From CAYZWU01 sp964482235 (lineage in GTDB: Bacteria; Planctomycetota; B15-G4; CAYZWU01), in the NCBI GenBank assembly GCA_964482235.1, contig CAYZWU010000025.1, positions 1-64,000 on the forward strand: a stretch of DNA of 64,000 nt. The letters run 5' to 3'. Below the pieces are notes generated by a model. It had not been told where the DNA came from and made no database searches. It saw only the letters and a program-made list of their open reading frames with translations. This document shows positions 24,383-32,586 of the stretch, piece after piece (the stretch's first letter is position 1; each line of letters starts with the position of its first letter). Both the position numbers and the translations under genes were made by a program.

Positions 24383-26220
24383 CTTTCCCCCTCCAGGGAA
24401 GAGAGGCCGAGGCGGGTCAACGTCTCCTCGCTCGGGACTCCGCCGCCGTCCCAGCCGCGGACCATGTAGTAGCCCGAGCGCATCTTATCGACCTTGTCCG
24501 GCGGAATCAGGGTATCTCCCTCATCGGTTGTTATGTACTCGGTCTGGAAGCGGTCGGGCAGGGTGTCGTCCGCGGCAGTCAGGCCGGCCCGGAGGTTGAA
24601 GAGCCGCTCCAGGTTCGCCACGCGTTCCGCCATGGTTTCGAGATGGCTCGTGGAGAACTCGGCGCCCGTGGCACCGGAGAGCATCCTGGCCCAGGTGTCC
24701 ACGTGAAAGGCGAAGCTGGTGAACCGGCAGACGCCCAGCGTGTCGAGGATGATCCCCGCGTTCTGGACGTTGCGCACCGCCGCCGGGGCCTGGCGCACGC
24801 TGAAGCGCGGGATCTCGCGGGGACCGCCGAAGAAGGCCAGCGAGACGGCGTACCCTCCTCTCAGGTGGCAGGCGCCGCTGGGCGACGTCATGTAGCCCAG
24901 CGCCTGGATGAAGGATGCCCGGGGGTCGTAGGCCGGAAACTCGAGCCCCTTCACCGACATGGACAGCTCGGGCCGCCCGAAAAGCTTCGCAAGGCGCCGC
25001 GATCCGTCGGCCAGAGCATCGCCGATGCCCTCCCGGCGCGCCACGAGAGGAACGAGGCTCTTCAGCGACTCGCCGCTGCCGAAGCTGAGATCGATGCCGC
25101 CCGTGTCCTCGAGAGTGATGGCGCCGCTCTCGAAGAGCTCCATCGCGCACGCCACGGTTCCGCCGTACGTGATGGTGTCCATGCCCATCTCGTTGCAGCC
25201 GTAGTTGGCCAGGGTGATCGCCTCCAGGTCGTAGGTGCCGCAGACGGGGCCCATGAGGACCACCGTCTCGAACTCGGGTCCCTCTCCGGTCTTCTCTCCC
25301 ACCTGGGTGTGGCGCTGGCAGGCGATGGGACAGCGGTAGCAGCCCTTGGCGCGCTGCAGGATATTCTTGCGGATCGCCTCGCCGGAGATCCGGTTCAGGT
25401 CCTCGAGCCGGTGCTTCGTGTCCTGGTAGTTCCTGTGGGGGAGCATGTCGATCACGTCGATCAGGCGGACGAGCCCCGCCGTGCCGAGCTCCCTGAGGAT
25501 CCTGTTGGTGCCGGGTGCGGCACGGAGCCTGTAGAGGCCCTGGTCCACGCCGGTGCGGAATAGCTCCTCGTCGCGGATCGGTATCTCGTCGTCGCCCGTC
25601 ACGACAACGGCCTTCAGGTTCTTCGCGCCGAAGATCGCACCGGGCCCGCCGCGGCCGTAGACCCTGTTCTTGTTGTTCACCAGGGAGGCGAAGAGGACCT
25701 GGTTCTCGCCGGCCGGACCGATGGTGAGGACGCGCGAGATCTTGGGGTCGAGCCCTTCGAGCAGGACGTCGGTGGCCTCGTGCGAGTCGAGCCCCCAGAG
25801 CCGGCCCGCCGGCAGGACCTGCGCGCCCGATTTGTCGATCTTCAGGAGAACGGGCTCCGGCGACTTCCCCTTGATGACCAGGGCGTCGTAGCCGCTCCGC
25901 TTGAGAAAGACGGCGAAGTCGCCACCGGAGTTCGAGCTTCCGATCGAGCCGGTGAGCGGCGACTTGAAGACCGCGTGCCCCCTGCCCGCCGTGGGGGCGG
26001 AGGTGCCCACCAGGGGCGAGGCGGCGATCACGACGGCGCTTTCCGGCGCCAGGGGGTCCGCTTCAGGCGCCATGGCATCCCAGAGAAGCCGGGTGGCGAG
26101 CCCGCGACCGCCCACGTAGTCTCGACAATACTCTTCAGGCAGGGGCAAGGTCTGGAGCTTCCCCCGGGTGAGGTCGGCCTCCAGGATCCTGCCTCGATAT
26201 CCGCCGTAGGTGAATTCCAT
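24379..26220 (-). CDS. Tungsten-type aldehyde ferredoxin oxidoreductase (AOR family)
   Basis: Oxidises an aldehyde to the acid with ferredoxin as acceptor, using a tungsto-bispterin and a 4Fe-4S cluster. The 613-aa product is full length. The N-terminal pterin-binding domain has VGGRGLATRLLWD, VIAASPLVGTSAPTAGRGHAVFK, LTGSIGSSNSGG and GRGGPGAIFGAKNLKAVVV. The cluster cysteines are CYRCPIAC near residue 293-300 with the fourth in LDTLGVCRFTS. YDPRASFIQALGYMTSPSGACH is typical of the family. It leads an operon with the aldolase-like, MoaD/ThiS-like and ROK genes, and faces the aminotransferase gene. Aldehyde specificity cannot be told from sequence; aminoadipate semialdehyde is one hypothesis from the neighbourhood. 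Confidence 0.92.
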   Translation of the reverse strand: MEFTYGGYRGRILEADLTRGKLQTLPLPEEYCRDYVGGRGLATRLLWDAMAPEADPLAPESAVVIAASPLVGTSAPTAGRGHAVFKSPLTGSIGSSNSGGDFAVFLKRSGYDALVIKGKSPEPVLLKIDKSGAQVLPAGRLWGLDSHEATDVLLEGLDPKISRVLTIGPAGENQVLFASLVNNKNRVYGRGGPGAIFGAKNLKAVVVTGDDEIPIRDEELFRTGVDQGLYRLRAAPGTNRILRELGTAGLVRLIDVIDMLPHRNYQDTKHRLEDLNRISGEAIRKNILQRAKGCYRCPIACQRHTQVGEKTGEGPEFETVVLMGPVCGTYDLEAITLANYGCNEMGMDTITYGGTVACAMELFESGAITLEDTGGIDLSFGSGESLKSLVPLVARREGIGDALADGSRRLAKLFGRPELSMSVKGLEFPAYDPRASFIQALGYMTSPSGACHLRGGYAVSLAFFGGPREIPRFSVRQAPAAVRNVQNAGIILDTLGVCRFTSFAFHVDTWARMLSGATGAEFSTSHLETMAERVANLERLFNLRAGLTAADDTLPDRFQTEYITTDEGDTLIPPDKVDKMRSGYYMVRGWDGGGVPSEETLTRLGLSSLEGER

Positions 26221-26255
26221 CTTCTGATCCGTTACAGAAACTGCTTTCGGTTCGC

Positions 26256-26300
26256 CTCGGATCGCCGGTGCCGGGCTTTCAGCCGCACCGGCGATCCGAG
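26256..26300. repeat. Perfect 16-bp inverted repeat upstream of AOR
   Basis: CTCGGATCGCCGGTGC (26256-26271) pairs with 26285-26300 over all 16 bases, and the loop holds a further GGCT/AGCC pairing. It lies 35 nt upstream of the AOR start. With no T-run it looks more like a leader hairpin or protein-binding palindrome than a terminator. Confidence 0.6.
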
Positions 26301-26354
26301 CCAGTATATTGAACTCCGGGCCGTTCTCGATTTTAATATATTACTTTTACGGCG

Positions 26355-26373
26355 CGGAAAAGGGCCTTTTCCG
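26355..26373. promoter_or_regulatory. 19-bp palindrome, operator candidate
   Basis: CGGAAAAGG-G-CCTTTTCCG is a perfect palindrome with a single central base. It sits midway between the divergent AOR operon and the aminotransferase gene, next to an AT-rich promoter-like tract (TTTTAATATATTAC). Confidence 0.45.
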
Positions 26374-26400
26374 TCCTGAGCAGTTATTTCAATTTCAGAA

Positions 26401-26491
26401 ATGACTTTTTACGGCCATTACAGACTGTCTAAAAAGTCCATTCGGGAATGACTTTTTACGGTCATGAAAGGCTGTCTAGAAAGTCATTCGG
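26401..26491 (+). repeat. Two tandem units of a 47/44-bp extragenic repeat
   Basis: Both units (26401-26447 and 26448-26491) start ATGACTTTTTACGG and continue with CAT, a short variable part, CTGTCTA(A/G)AAAGTC and ATTCGG. In unit 1 GACTTTTT pairs with AAAAAGTC, so it can form a hairpin. The second unit ends just before the aminotransferase start and is probably within its leader. Confidence 0.7.
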
Positions 26492-26507
26492 AAAGACGGG
26501 TAAAGTC

Positions 26508-27692
26508 ATGATAGTTCCCTCCCGGCGAAGCGAGAATATCCGGTATGCAGTGCGCGACATCGTTCTCCTGGCGGACGAGCTTGTCCGGCAGGGGAAGGAG
26601 ATCCTCTACCTGAACATCGGCGATCCGCTGAAGTACGACTTCGAGACGCCGCCGCACATGATAGAGGCCACGCTCGAGGCGATGAGGCGAGGTGCCAACG
26701 GTTACGCACCGTCCACCGGCGTGGACGAGGCTCTCGAGGCGATCCGCATCGAGGCGAACCGCAAGGGGATCGAACAGATCCGGGAGATCTACGTGACGAA
26801 CGGGGCGTCCGAGGCGATCGAGCTGGCCCTGACCGCCCTGGTGAACGAGGGCGAGAACGTGCTGATGCCCTACCCGATCTACCCTCTCTACACGGCCCTG
26901 GCCAGCAAGCTCGGCGCCGAGGTGAATGCCTACTACCTGGACGAGGAGAACGGCTGGCAGCCCGATCCGGCCGACCTGGAGGCGCGGGTCAACGACAGGA
27001 CGCGCGCCATCGTCCTGATCAATCCGAACAATCCCACCGGCTCCCTCTGCTCGCGCGAGACTCTGATGGAAATCGTCCGCCTGGCGCGGGAGAAGGGGCT
27101 CCTGATCCTCTGCGACGAGATCTACGACAAGATCATCCTCGACGACGACGAGCACGTCTCCATCGCCTCCCTGGCGGACGACGTCCCCTTCGTCACCTTC
27201 AACGGGATCTCCAAGTCGTACCTGGCCTGCGGCTGGCGCATCGGATGGGGGATCGTCTCCGGACCCGAGGAGCTCGTCGGACCTTACAGGCAGGCGATCA
27301 TGAAATACGCCCGCGCCAGGCTCTGCGCCAACAGCCCGATGCAGTACTGCATCAAGCCTGCCCTTCAGGGGCCACAGGACCACCTCCAGGAGATGAACGC
27401 CAAGATCAGGGCGCGGCGCGACCTGGCTGTCGGAAAGCTGAACGAGATCCCGGGCATCACCTGCGTGTCGCCCAAGGGCGCCTTCTACGCCCATCCGAGG
27501 CTGCACATCGACGAGCCTGATGAGACCTTCGTCCCGAAGATGATCCGCGAGACAGGCGTTCTCGTCGTGCACGGAGACGGCTTCGGCCAGAAGGAGGGCC
27601 AGCGCCACTTCCGCATCGTGCTCCTTCCCACCGAGGAGCAGCTCGGACAGGCCTGCGACAAGATCGCCGCCTTCATGGAGAGTCCGGGCTAG
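26508..27692 (+). CDS. Class I/II PLP-dependent aminotransferase
   Basis: A 394-aa fold-type I aminotransferase. Motifs are LYLNIGDPLKYDF near the start, GYAPSTGVDEALEAI, YVTNGASEAIELAL (PLP phosphate cup), LINPNNPTGSL, CDEIYDKIILDD with the PLP-ring Asp, and the Schiff-base lysine in FNGISKSYLACGWRIGW. The pattern is nearest to the alanine/aspartate-type group (AlaA-like), which has wide substrate ranges including 2-aminoadipate in some members. I start at 26508 because the upstream in-frame 20 codons lie within the tandem repeat. It is divergent from the AOR operon and convergent with an ABC permease gene. Confidence 0.9.
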   Translation: MIVPSRRSENIRYAVRDIVLLADELVRQGKEILYLNIGDPLKYDFETPPHMIEATLEAMRRGANGYAPSTGVDEALEAIRIEANRKGIEQIREIYVTNGASEAIELALTALVNEGENVLMPYPIYPLYTALASKLGAEVNAYYLDEENGWQPDPADLEARVNDRTRAIVLINPNNPTGSLCSRETLMEIVRLAREKGLLILCDEIYDKIILDDDEHVSIASLADDVPFVTFNGISKSYLACGWRIGWGIVSGPEELVGPYRQAIMKYARARLCANSPMQYCIKPALQGPQDHLQEMNAKIRARRDLAVGKLNEIPGITCVSPKGAFYAHPRLHIDEPDETFVPKMIRETGVLVVHGDGFGQKEGQRHFRIVLLPTEEQLGQACDKIAAFMESPG

Positions 27693-28495
27693 ACGTCTCT
27701 ACGGTTGAAGACCCAGATAGCCACTCCCGAGAGGATGATGAAGAAGCTGCAGAGGATCGCGAGGTCCTCGTACGCCACGGCTTTGAGGGCCACGATCTTG
27801 CCCGGGATGTAGTAGGTGAAGAAGGAGAGGCGGGCCGGCTCCTCGAAGATCTCCCAGAGCTCGGCGAAGAACGACAGGAAGAGCATCACCAGCAGGACGG
27901 CGATGGTCGAGCAGACGGCTGCCGTGCGGAGACGGCAGACCGTGGCGAAGAGAAAGGCCACGCCCTGGACGGCCAGGACGAAGAAGAAGGCGTTCACCGC
28001 GGCCTGGATGAAGGGGAGCTTATCCGGCACGTCGGGCAGGGGGATGCAGGTGACTCCCGCCAGGTGGCCGAGCCACATGGCCGCCACCATGCCGGCGCTG
28101 CAGACGACCCCGGCCGTCATCTTCCCCAGGAGGACGGCGGTGCGCGAGGCGGGCTGGGAGATGACGAGGTCCGTCGCCGCGTCGTCGCCCCGGCCCGGTG
28201 CGGCGCGGCTGGCCAGGAGAAGCGGTCCGGCGCAAAGAAGGATCAGGTTGATCGGGTGGGTGAAGGCGTAGGAGAGGAAGCCCGACACGGAGAGCAGGTC
28301 GACGTACTGTCCTCCCACCAGGGCCAGGATCGGTTTCGGGATGAGCTGGAAGAGAGGCTCGAGGCTTTTTTCGGGACGGACGGCCGAATAGAAACCCACG
28401 AGAAGAAGCTGAAAGAGGAAGAGGCCGAGGCTGCAGAAGAGGAGCATCAGCCGGCTCAATCTCAGCTCGAAGCGGAAGATGTTGCCGTTGATCAT
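27689..28495 (-). CDS. ABC-2 type transporter permease
   Basis: A 268-aa polytopic membrane protein of the ABC-2/NosY-like type with six likely helices, beginning after a short charged N-terminus (RFELRLSRLMLLFCSLGLFL). The central DLVISQPASRTAVLLGKM motif before a helix is typical of this permease group, in which it lies between helices two and three. Its ATG at 28495 overlaps the stop of the ATPase gene (ATGA), so the two are coupled. It ends 4 nt into the convergent aminotransferase gene. The cargo is unknown; such pairs export drugs, antimicrobial peptides or lipids. Confidence 0.82.
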   Translation of the reverse strand: MINGNIFRFELRLSRLMLLFCSLGLFLFQLLLVGFYSAVRPEKSLEPLFQLIPKPILALVGGQYVDLLSVSGFLSYAFTHPINLILLCAGPLLLASRAAPGRGDDAATDLVISQPASRTAVLLGKMTAGVVCSAGMVAAMWLGHLAGVTCIPLPDVPDKLPFIQAAVNAFFFVLAVQGVAFLFATVCRLRTAAVCSTIAVLLVMLFLSFFAELWEIFEEPARLSFFTYYIPGKIVALKAVAYEDLAILCSFFIILSGVAIWVFNRRDV

Positions 28496-29424
28496 GACCC
28501 GCCTCCCTCGCCGTCCTTGTAGAAGCGGAGGAAGAGCTCGCTCAGCGACGGCTCCGACACGGTGAGATCCTTCAGCGGCAGGGCGGAGAGCGCCTTCACC
28601 AGGGCAACGGGCGCGCCGAGGCAGGAGAGCACCGCCTTTCTCTCCTCCAGGGAGACCACCTCCACGTTGGGGATCGCGAACCACTCCTTTCGCGGCTCGT
28701 CGTCGAAGAGGGCGATCACGCGCCGCGGGCTCTTCTCCCTGAGAGAGGCGATGCTCTCCCGGGCCGCGATCCTCCCCTGGCGGATGATGGCCACCGTATG
28801 GCAGATCTCTTCCGTCTCGGCCAGGTTGTGGCTCGAGAGGAAGATCGTCTTCCCCTGCGCTCGGAATCGGCGGCAGATCTGAAAGAAGGCCTCGCGAATC
28901 AGCGGGTCGAGCCCCGACGTCGGTTCGTCGAGAATCAGCAGGTCGGGGTCGTGCTGCATCGCTGCCACGAGCCCGAGCTTGCGCGACGTGCCGCGCGAGT
29001 AGGTTCTCACCTTGCGGTCGAGCACGCCGCTCTCCAGCTTCAGGGCGTCGAGGAGATAGTCTCGAAGGGGAGACGTCTCCCGGCCGGTTCCGCCTTGCCG
29101 GGGGGTGCGGAACCGGGCGAAGAAGTCGAGGATCTCCCTGCCGGTGAGCGACGGCCACCAGGCCACGTCGGACGGGAGGTTGCCGATCCGCTCCCTGAGG
29201 CGAAAGGCGCCCGGATTGACCTGATGCCCGAAAAGATACGCCGCACCCGAGTCGGGGCGCAGGAGGTCGAGGAGCAGGCGGATGCACGTCGTCTTCCCCG
29301 CGCCGTTCGGTCCGAGAAAGCCGAAGACCTCGCCGCGAACAACCTGAAAAGTGGCATTCACGACGCCGGGCACCGAGCCGTAGTACTTGGTCAGATCATG
29401 GACCTCGATGATGTGCTCAGGCAT
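28492..29424 (-). CDS. ABC transporter ATP-binding protein (exporter type)
   Basis: A 310-aa ATPase of the ABC-2 exporter class (CcmA/NatA-like). It has Walker A GPNGAGKTT, Walker B LLILDEPTSGLDP and the switch histidine in LSSHNLAETEEI. The signature is unusual: YSRGTSRKL in place of the LSGGQ type, although the second half (R-x-L-x-LVAAM) fits. After residue 215 comes a roughly 90-residue accessory domain. A long hydrophilic stretch at about 110-130 includes a Gly-rich turn. It is divergent from the large Kor-Nuo operon, with about 185 bp between. Confidence 0.87.
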   Translation of the reverse strand: MPEHIIEVHDLTKYYGSVPGVVNATFQVVRGEVFGFLGPNGAGKTTCIRLLLDLLRPDSGAAYLFGHQVNPGAFRLRERIGNLPSDVAWWPSLTGREILDFFARFRTPRQGGTGRETSPLRDYLLDALKLESGVLDRKVRTYSRGTSRKLGLVAAMQHDPDLLILDEPTSGLDPLIREAFFQICRRFRAQGKTIFLSSHNLAETEEICHTVAIIRQGRIAARESIASLREKSPRRVIALFDDEPRKEWFAIPNVEVVSLEERKAVLSCLGAPVALVKALSALPLKDLTVSEPSLSELFLRFYKDGEGGGS

Positions 29425-29485
29425 ATCTTTTTAACAGCAGGTTGGTTATGAACCGAGATGCATCAGTCGAAAGTTGTTTCACTTG

Positions 29486-29514
29486 TTGACAAAGCTTTTT
29501 TCATCCCGTAAGGT
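29486..29514 (+). promoter_or_regulatory. Promoter for the Kor-Nuo-saccharopine operon
   Basis: TTGACA (29486-29491) is a perfect -35; after 17 bp comes TAAGGT (29509-29514). Transcription would start near 29521, about 90 nt upstream of the first gene of the operon. No sigma54 -24/-12 pair was seen in this gap. Confidence 0.5.
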
Positions 29515-29609
29515 GACTCTTTCTGTTCTCTGATTCAAGTCCAGACGCGGTTTGCTGCAGAGGGGTCCTGCCTGTTTAAACCGGAAGTCGGCTTCAAATA
29601 ACATTTTGC

Positions 29610-30410
29610 ATGAAAAGAAAATTCGATTACTCCCCAGAGGAACGTGTTGTTCTGGTTGTGGGCAACTACGGGTCAGGCAAGACGGAGGTCTCCGTCAACC
29701 TTGCGATTCGGCTCTCCGAACACCAGAGCGTGAGCGTGGCGGACCTGGATATCGTCAACCCCTACTTCCGTTGCCGCGAAGCCCGGGACGAGATGGAGAA
29801 ACACGGGATCCGCGTGATCAATCCCGCCGGTGACTATCACTCCGCCGATCTTCCCATCATCCTACCCGAGATACGCGGCGCCGTGCAATCGGGCGACGGC
29901 TTCGTGATCCTCGACGTGGGGGGCGACGACGTGGGCGCCAGGGTCCTGAGCTCGCTGGCGGACGTGTTCGGCGACTGCGACTACGTCATGCTCCAGGTGG
30001 TGAACGCCAGGCGCCCCTTCACCGACTCGGTGGAAGGGTGCCGCCGGATCCGGCACGAGATCGAGGCGGCGTCGCGGCTCCGGGTGACCGGGCTGGTCTC
30101 CAACACGCATCTTCTGGATGAGACGAGCGTCGACCTGATCAGGGAAGGCTACGAGCTGGCCTTTGCCGTCGGCAAGGACGGCGGGCTTCCCGTGGCATTC
30201 GTGACGGCCGACGAGTCCATCGGCCCGGAGGTGGAAGAGGCGGTCGGGAGCTGTCCCGTTCTTCGCATCAAGAGACGGATGCTTCCTCCCTGGAAGCTGA
30301 AGAGCAAGACGGACAAGGCGGAAAGGGTGCTGTTCCGGAGGCCCGAGGCCCGGGGCGAGCCGTCTCCCGATGACAATGTCCGGACCGACTCGAAGAAGAG
30401 AGAGAGGTAG
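29610..30410 (+). CDS. ParA/MinD-like P-loop NTPase heading the operon
   Basis: A 266-aa protein of the SIMIBI (MinD/ParA/CobQ) NTPase class. It has a Walker A loop GNYGSGKTEVSVNLA, the switch DLDIVNPYFRC and Walker B VILDVGGDDVG, and ends in a basic and acidic tail (residues 235-266) of low complexity. It lacks the deviant second lysine of classic ParA. In this operon it precedes a ferredoxin oxidoreductase, so a role as a metal-cluster or cofactor-insertion ATPase or regulator is more plausible than partitioning; that is inference. No strong ribosome-binding site precedes the ATG. It ends 5 bp before the ferredoxin subunit gene. Confidence 0.75.
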   Translation: MKRKFDYSPEERVVLVVGNYGSGKTEVSVNLAIRLSEHQSVSVADLDIVNPYFRCREARDEMEKHGIRVINPAGDYHSADLPIILPEIRGAVQSGDGFVILDVGGDDVGARVLSSLADVFGDCDYVMLQVVNARRPFTDSVEGCRRIRHEIEAASRLRVTGLVSNTHLLDETSVDLIREGYELAFAVGKDGGLPVAFVTADESIGPEVEEAVGSCPVLRIKRRMLPPWKLKSKTDKAERVLFRRPEARGEPSPDDNVRTDSKKRER

Positions 30411-30415
30411 GGAAG

Positions 30416-30649
30416 ATGCCCAAGATCGTGGTTGATAAAGAGCGTTGCAAGGGGTGCGAGCGCTGCAAGGAGTCCTGCCCGCAGAAGGTGATCGGCATGT
30501 CCGAAGAGCTGAACCCGAAGGGCTACTTCTTTGCCGAGCCGGCCATGCAACCCCGATGCATCGGTTGCCGGATCTGCGCCGTGGCCTGTCCTGATGTGGC
30601 CATCCAGGTCTATGCGCACGGTACGCAGTACCGGTTCTTTGATTATTGA
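30416..30649 (+). CDS. 2-oxoacid:ferredoxin oxidoreductase, delta (4Fe-4S) subunit
   Basis: A 77-aa two-cluster ferredoxin with CKGCERCKESCP and CIGCRICAVACP, the standard delta subunit that carries electrons out of a four-subunit 2-oxoacid oxidoreductase. The motifs alone could fit any 2[4Fe-4S] ferredoxin; the position directly before alpha, beta and gamma makes the assignment. It starts 5 bp after the NTPase stop and 14 bp precede the alpha subunit. Confidence 0.9.
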   Translation: MPKIVVDKERCKGCERCKESCPQKVIGMSEELNPKGYFFAEPAMQPRCIGCRICAVACPDVAIQVYAHGTQYRFFDY

Positions 30650-30663
30650 GAGAGGACAGGATC

Positions 30664-31725
30664 ATGGCCAAGGTTCTGATGAAAGGATGCGAGGCGATCG
30701 GCGAGGCAGCGATCCGCGCCGGGTGCCGGAACTTCTTCGGCTATCCCATCACGCCGCAGACCGAGGTTCCCGAGTATCTCGCCAAGCGGTTCCCGGAGGT
30801 GGACGGCTCCTTCGTCCAGGCCGAGAGCGAGGTGGCGGCGATCAACATGCTGTACGGGGGCGCCGGGGTGGGCAAGCGGGTGCTCACCACCTCGTCGAGC
30901 CCGGGCATCAGCCTGATGGCCGAGGGCTTCTCCTATGCGGCGGCGAGCCATCTCCCCTTCGTCGTGGTGAACGTGGTGCGCGCCGGCCCCGGCCTGGGCG
31001 GGATCCTGCCGTCCCAGTCCGACTACCTTCAGGCCACCAAGGGGCACGGGCACGGCGACTACAAGGTGATCGTCCTGGCGCCGGCCTCGGTCCAGGAGGC
31101 AGTGGACATCGTCTACGAGGCCTTCGACCTGGCGGACAAGTACCTCACTCCCGTGCTGGTGATCGGCGACGGGATGATCGGCCAGATGATGGAGCCGGTG
31201 GAGTTTCCGCCCATGCGCGACCTCTCCACCCTTCCCGAGAAGCCGTGGGCGGCCAACGGCGCCAAGGGTCGGCCGCCGAACATCATCAACTCGCTCTACC
31301 TGAAGGAGACGGAGTGCAATGCCAACAGCTGGAAGCTCCGGGAGCGGTACGACGAGATCGAGAAGAAGGAGAAGCGCCACGAGGTCTACAACTGCAAGGG
31401 GAAGCTCGACCTTCTGATCACCGCCTACGGCTCCATGGCCCGCATCTGCCGGACGGCTGTGGACGAGCTGAAGCGCGAGAAGAAGAAGTGGAAGATCGGC
31501 GTCTTCCGCCCCATCACCCTTTGGCCCTATCCCTACGAGGCTCTGGCCCGCGAGGCCGACAAGGCGAACAAGGTCCTCTCGGTGGAGATGAGCACAGGCC
31601 AGATGGTGGAGGACGTGAAGCTTGCCGTCCTGGGGAAGAAGCCCGTTCTCTTCTACGGCGAGACGGGCGGCGTGGTCCCCTCGCCTGACGACGTGGCCGA
31701 CGAGATCCGGAGGCTCCTGAAATGA
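30664..31725 (+). CDS. vorB: 2-oxoacid:ferredoxin oxidoreductase, alpha subunit (VorB/KorA type)
   Basis: The alpha subunit (353 aa) holds the pyrimidine-binding and C-terminal transketolase-like domains. Typical stretches are GCRNFFGYPITPQTEVPEYL, QAESEVAAINMLYGGAGVG, TTSSSPGISLMAEGFSYA, GPGLGGILPSQSDYLQATKG and the C-terminal ITAYGSMARIC with FRPITLWPYP. The closest pattern I recall is VorB of 2-oxoisovalerate/2-oxoglutarate enzymes, but substrate specificity is not reliable within this family. The ATG at 30664 has GAGAGGAC before it. It overlaps the beta gene by ATGA. The enzyme converts a 2-oxoacid and CoA to acyl-CoA and CO2, reducing ferredoxin. Confidence 0.92.
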   Translation: MAKVLMKGCEAIGEAAIRAGCRNFFGYPITPQTEVPEYLAKRFPEVDGSFVQAESEVAAINMLYGGAGVGKRVLTTSSSPGISLMAEGFSYAAASHLPFVVVNVVRAGPGLGGILPSQSDYLQATKGHGHGDYKVIVLAPASVQEAVDIVYEAFDLADKYLTPVLVIGDGMIGQMMEPVEFPPMRDLSTLPEKPWAANGAKGRPPNIINSLYLKETECNANSWKLRERYDEIEKKEKRHEVYNCKGKLDLLITAYGSMARICRTAVDELKREKKKWKIGVFRPITLWPYPYEALAREADKANKVLSVEMSTGQMVEDVKLAVLGKKPVLFYGETGGVVPSPDDVADEIRRLLK

Positions 31726-32585
31726 AGAAGATATTCGACTATCCGGAATCGCTGACCGAGCGGCATACCCACTACTGCCCCGGCTGCACCCACGGCACGA
31801 TCCACAGGATGGTGGCCGAGGTGCTCGACGAGCTCGGGCTCAGGGAGAGGGCCGTCGGCGTCGCGCCGGTGGGATGCTCGGTCCTGGCATACAACTACTT
31901 CAACTGCGACTGCTTCGAGGCGGCGCACGGCCGCGCCCCGGCCGTGGCCACGGGCGCCAAACGCTGCAATCCCGAGCTGATCCTCTTCACCTACCAGGGC
32001 GACGGCGACCTGGCGTCGATCGGTGCGGCCGAGATCCTGCACGCGGCGAACCGCGGCGAGAAGATCACCGTCATCTTCGTGAACAACGCGATCTACGGGA
32101 TGACGGGCGGCCAGATGGCTCCCACCACGATGCCGGGTCAGGTGACGACCACCTGCCCCTTCGGCCGGGACACGAACCACGAGGGGCATCCGATCCGCGT
32201 GGTCGAGCTGCTGAGCACCCTGGCGACGCCGAGCTTCCTGGCGCGCGTGGCGGCCCACACGCCGATCCACTCCCTGGTGGCGAAGAAGGCGATCCGCGAG
32301 GCGTTCCGCCTCCAGGCGGCGGGAACCTGCTTCAGCCTGGTGGAGATCCTCTCCGTCTGTCCCACCAACTGGGGGCTGACGACCGCCGAGTCGGACAAGT
32401 GGCTGGAGGAGGTCATGATGCCCTACTACAAGCTCGGCGTCCTCAAGCACCCCGACGGAAAAAAAGACTTCAAGGAGATCGGAATACCGGACGGCCCGGG
32501 CATCGGCAGGGCCCCCGTCTCCGCCGAGGCGTTGGCGGCGCGCTTCGGCATGGCCGGAGCGCCGAAGGCCGGGAAGGGAGAGTGA
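31722..32585 (+). CDS. 2-oxoacid:ferredoxin oxidoreductase, beta (TPP-binding) subunit
   Basis: The 287-aa beta subunit binds thiamine diphosphate and magnesium. It has HYCPGCTHGTIHRMV near the N-terminus, the GDG-type motif YQGDGDLASIGAAEILHAA followed by NNAIYGMTGGQMAPTT, and CPTNWGLT near the C-terminus. The first cysteines may ligate an internal 4Fe-4S cluster as in related enzymes. It overlaps alpha by 4 nt and ends 1 nt before gamma, so production of the three is coupled. KorB-like by domain order. Confidence 0.92.
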   Translation: MKKIFDYPESLTERHTHYCPGCTHGTIHRMVAEVLDELGLRERAVGVAPVGCSVLAYNYFNCDCFEAAHGRAPAVATGAKRCNPELILFTYQGDGDLASIGAAEILHAANRGEKITVIFVNNAIYGMTGGQMAPTTMPGQVTTTCPFGRDTNHEGHPIRVVELLSTLATPSFLARVAAHTPIHSLVAKKAIREAFRLQAAGTCFSLVEILSVCPTNWGLTTAESDKWLEEVMMPYYKLGVLKHPDGKKDFKEIGIPDGPGIGRAPVSAEALAARFGMAGAPKAGKGE

Positions 32586-32586
32586 G

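Noticed and set aside
26256..26300. Molybdenum/tungsten-cofactor riboswitch upstream of AOR
   Set aside because: Only a simple hairpin is visible; none of the multi-stem conserved core of that riboswitch class can be seen.
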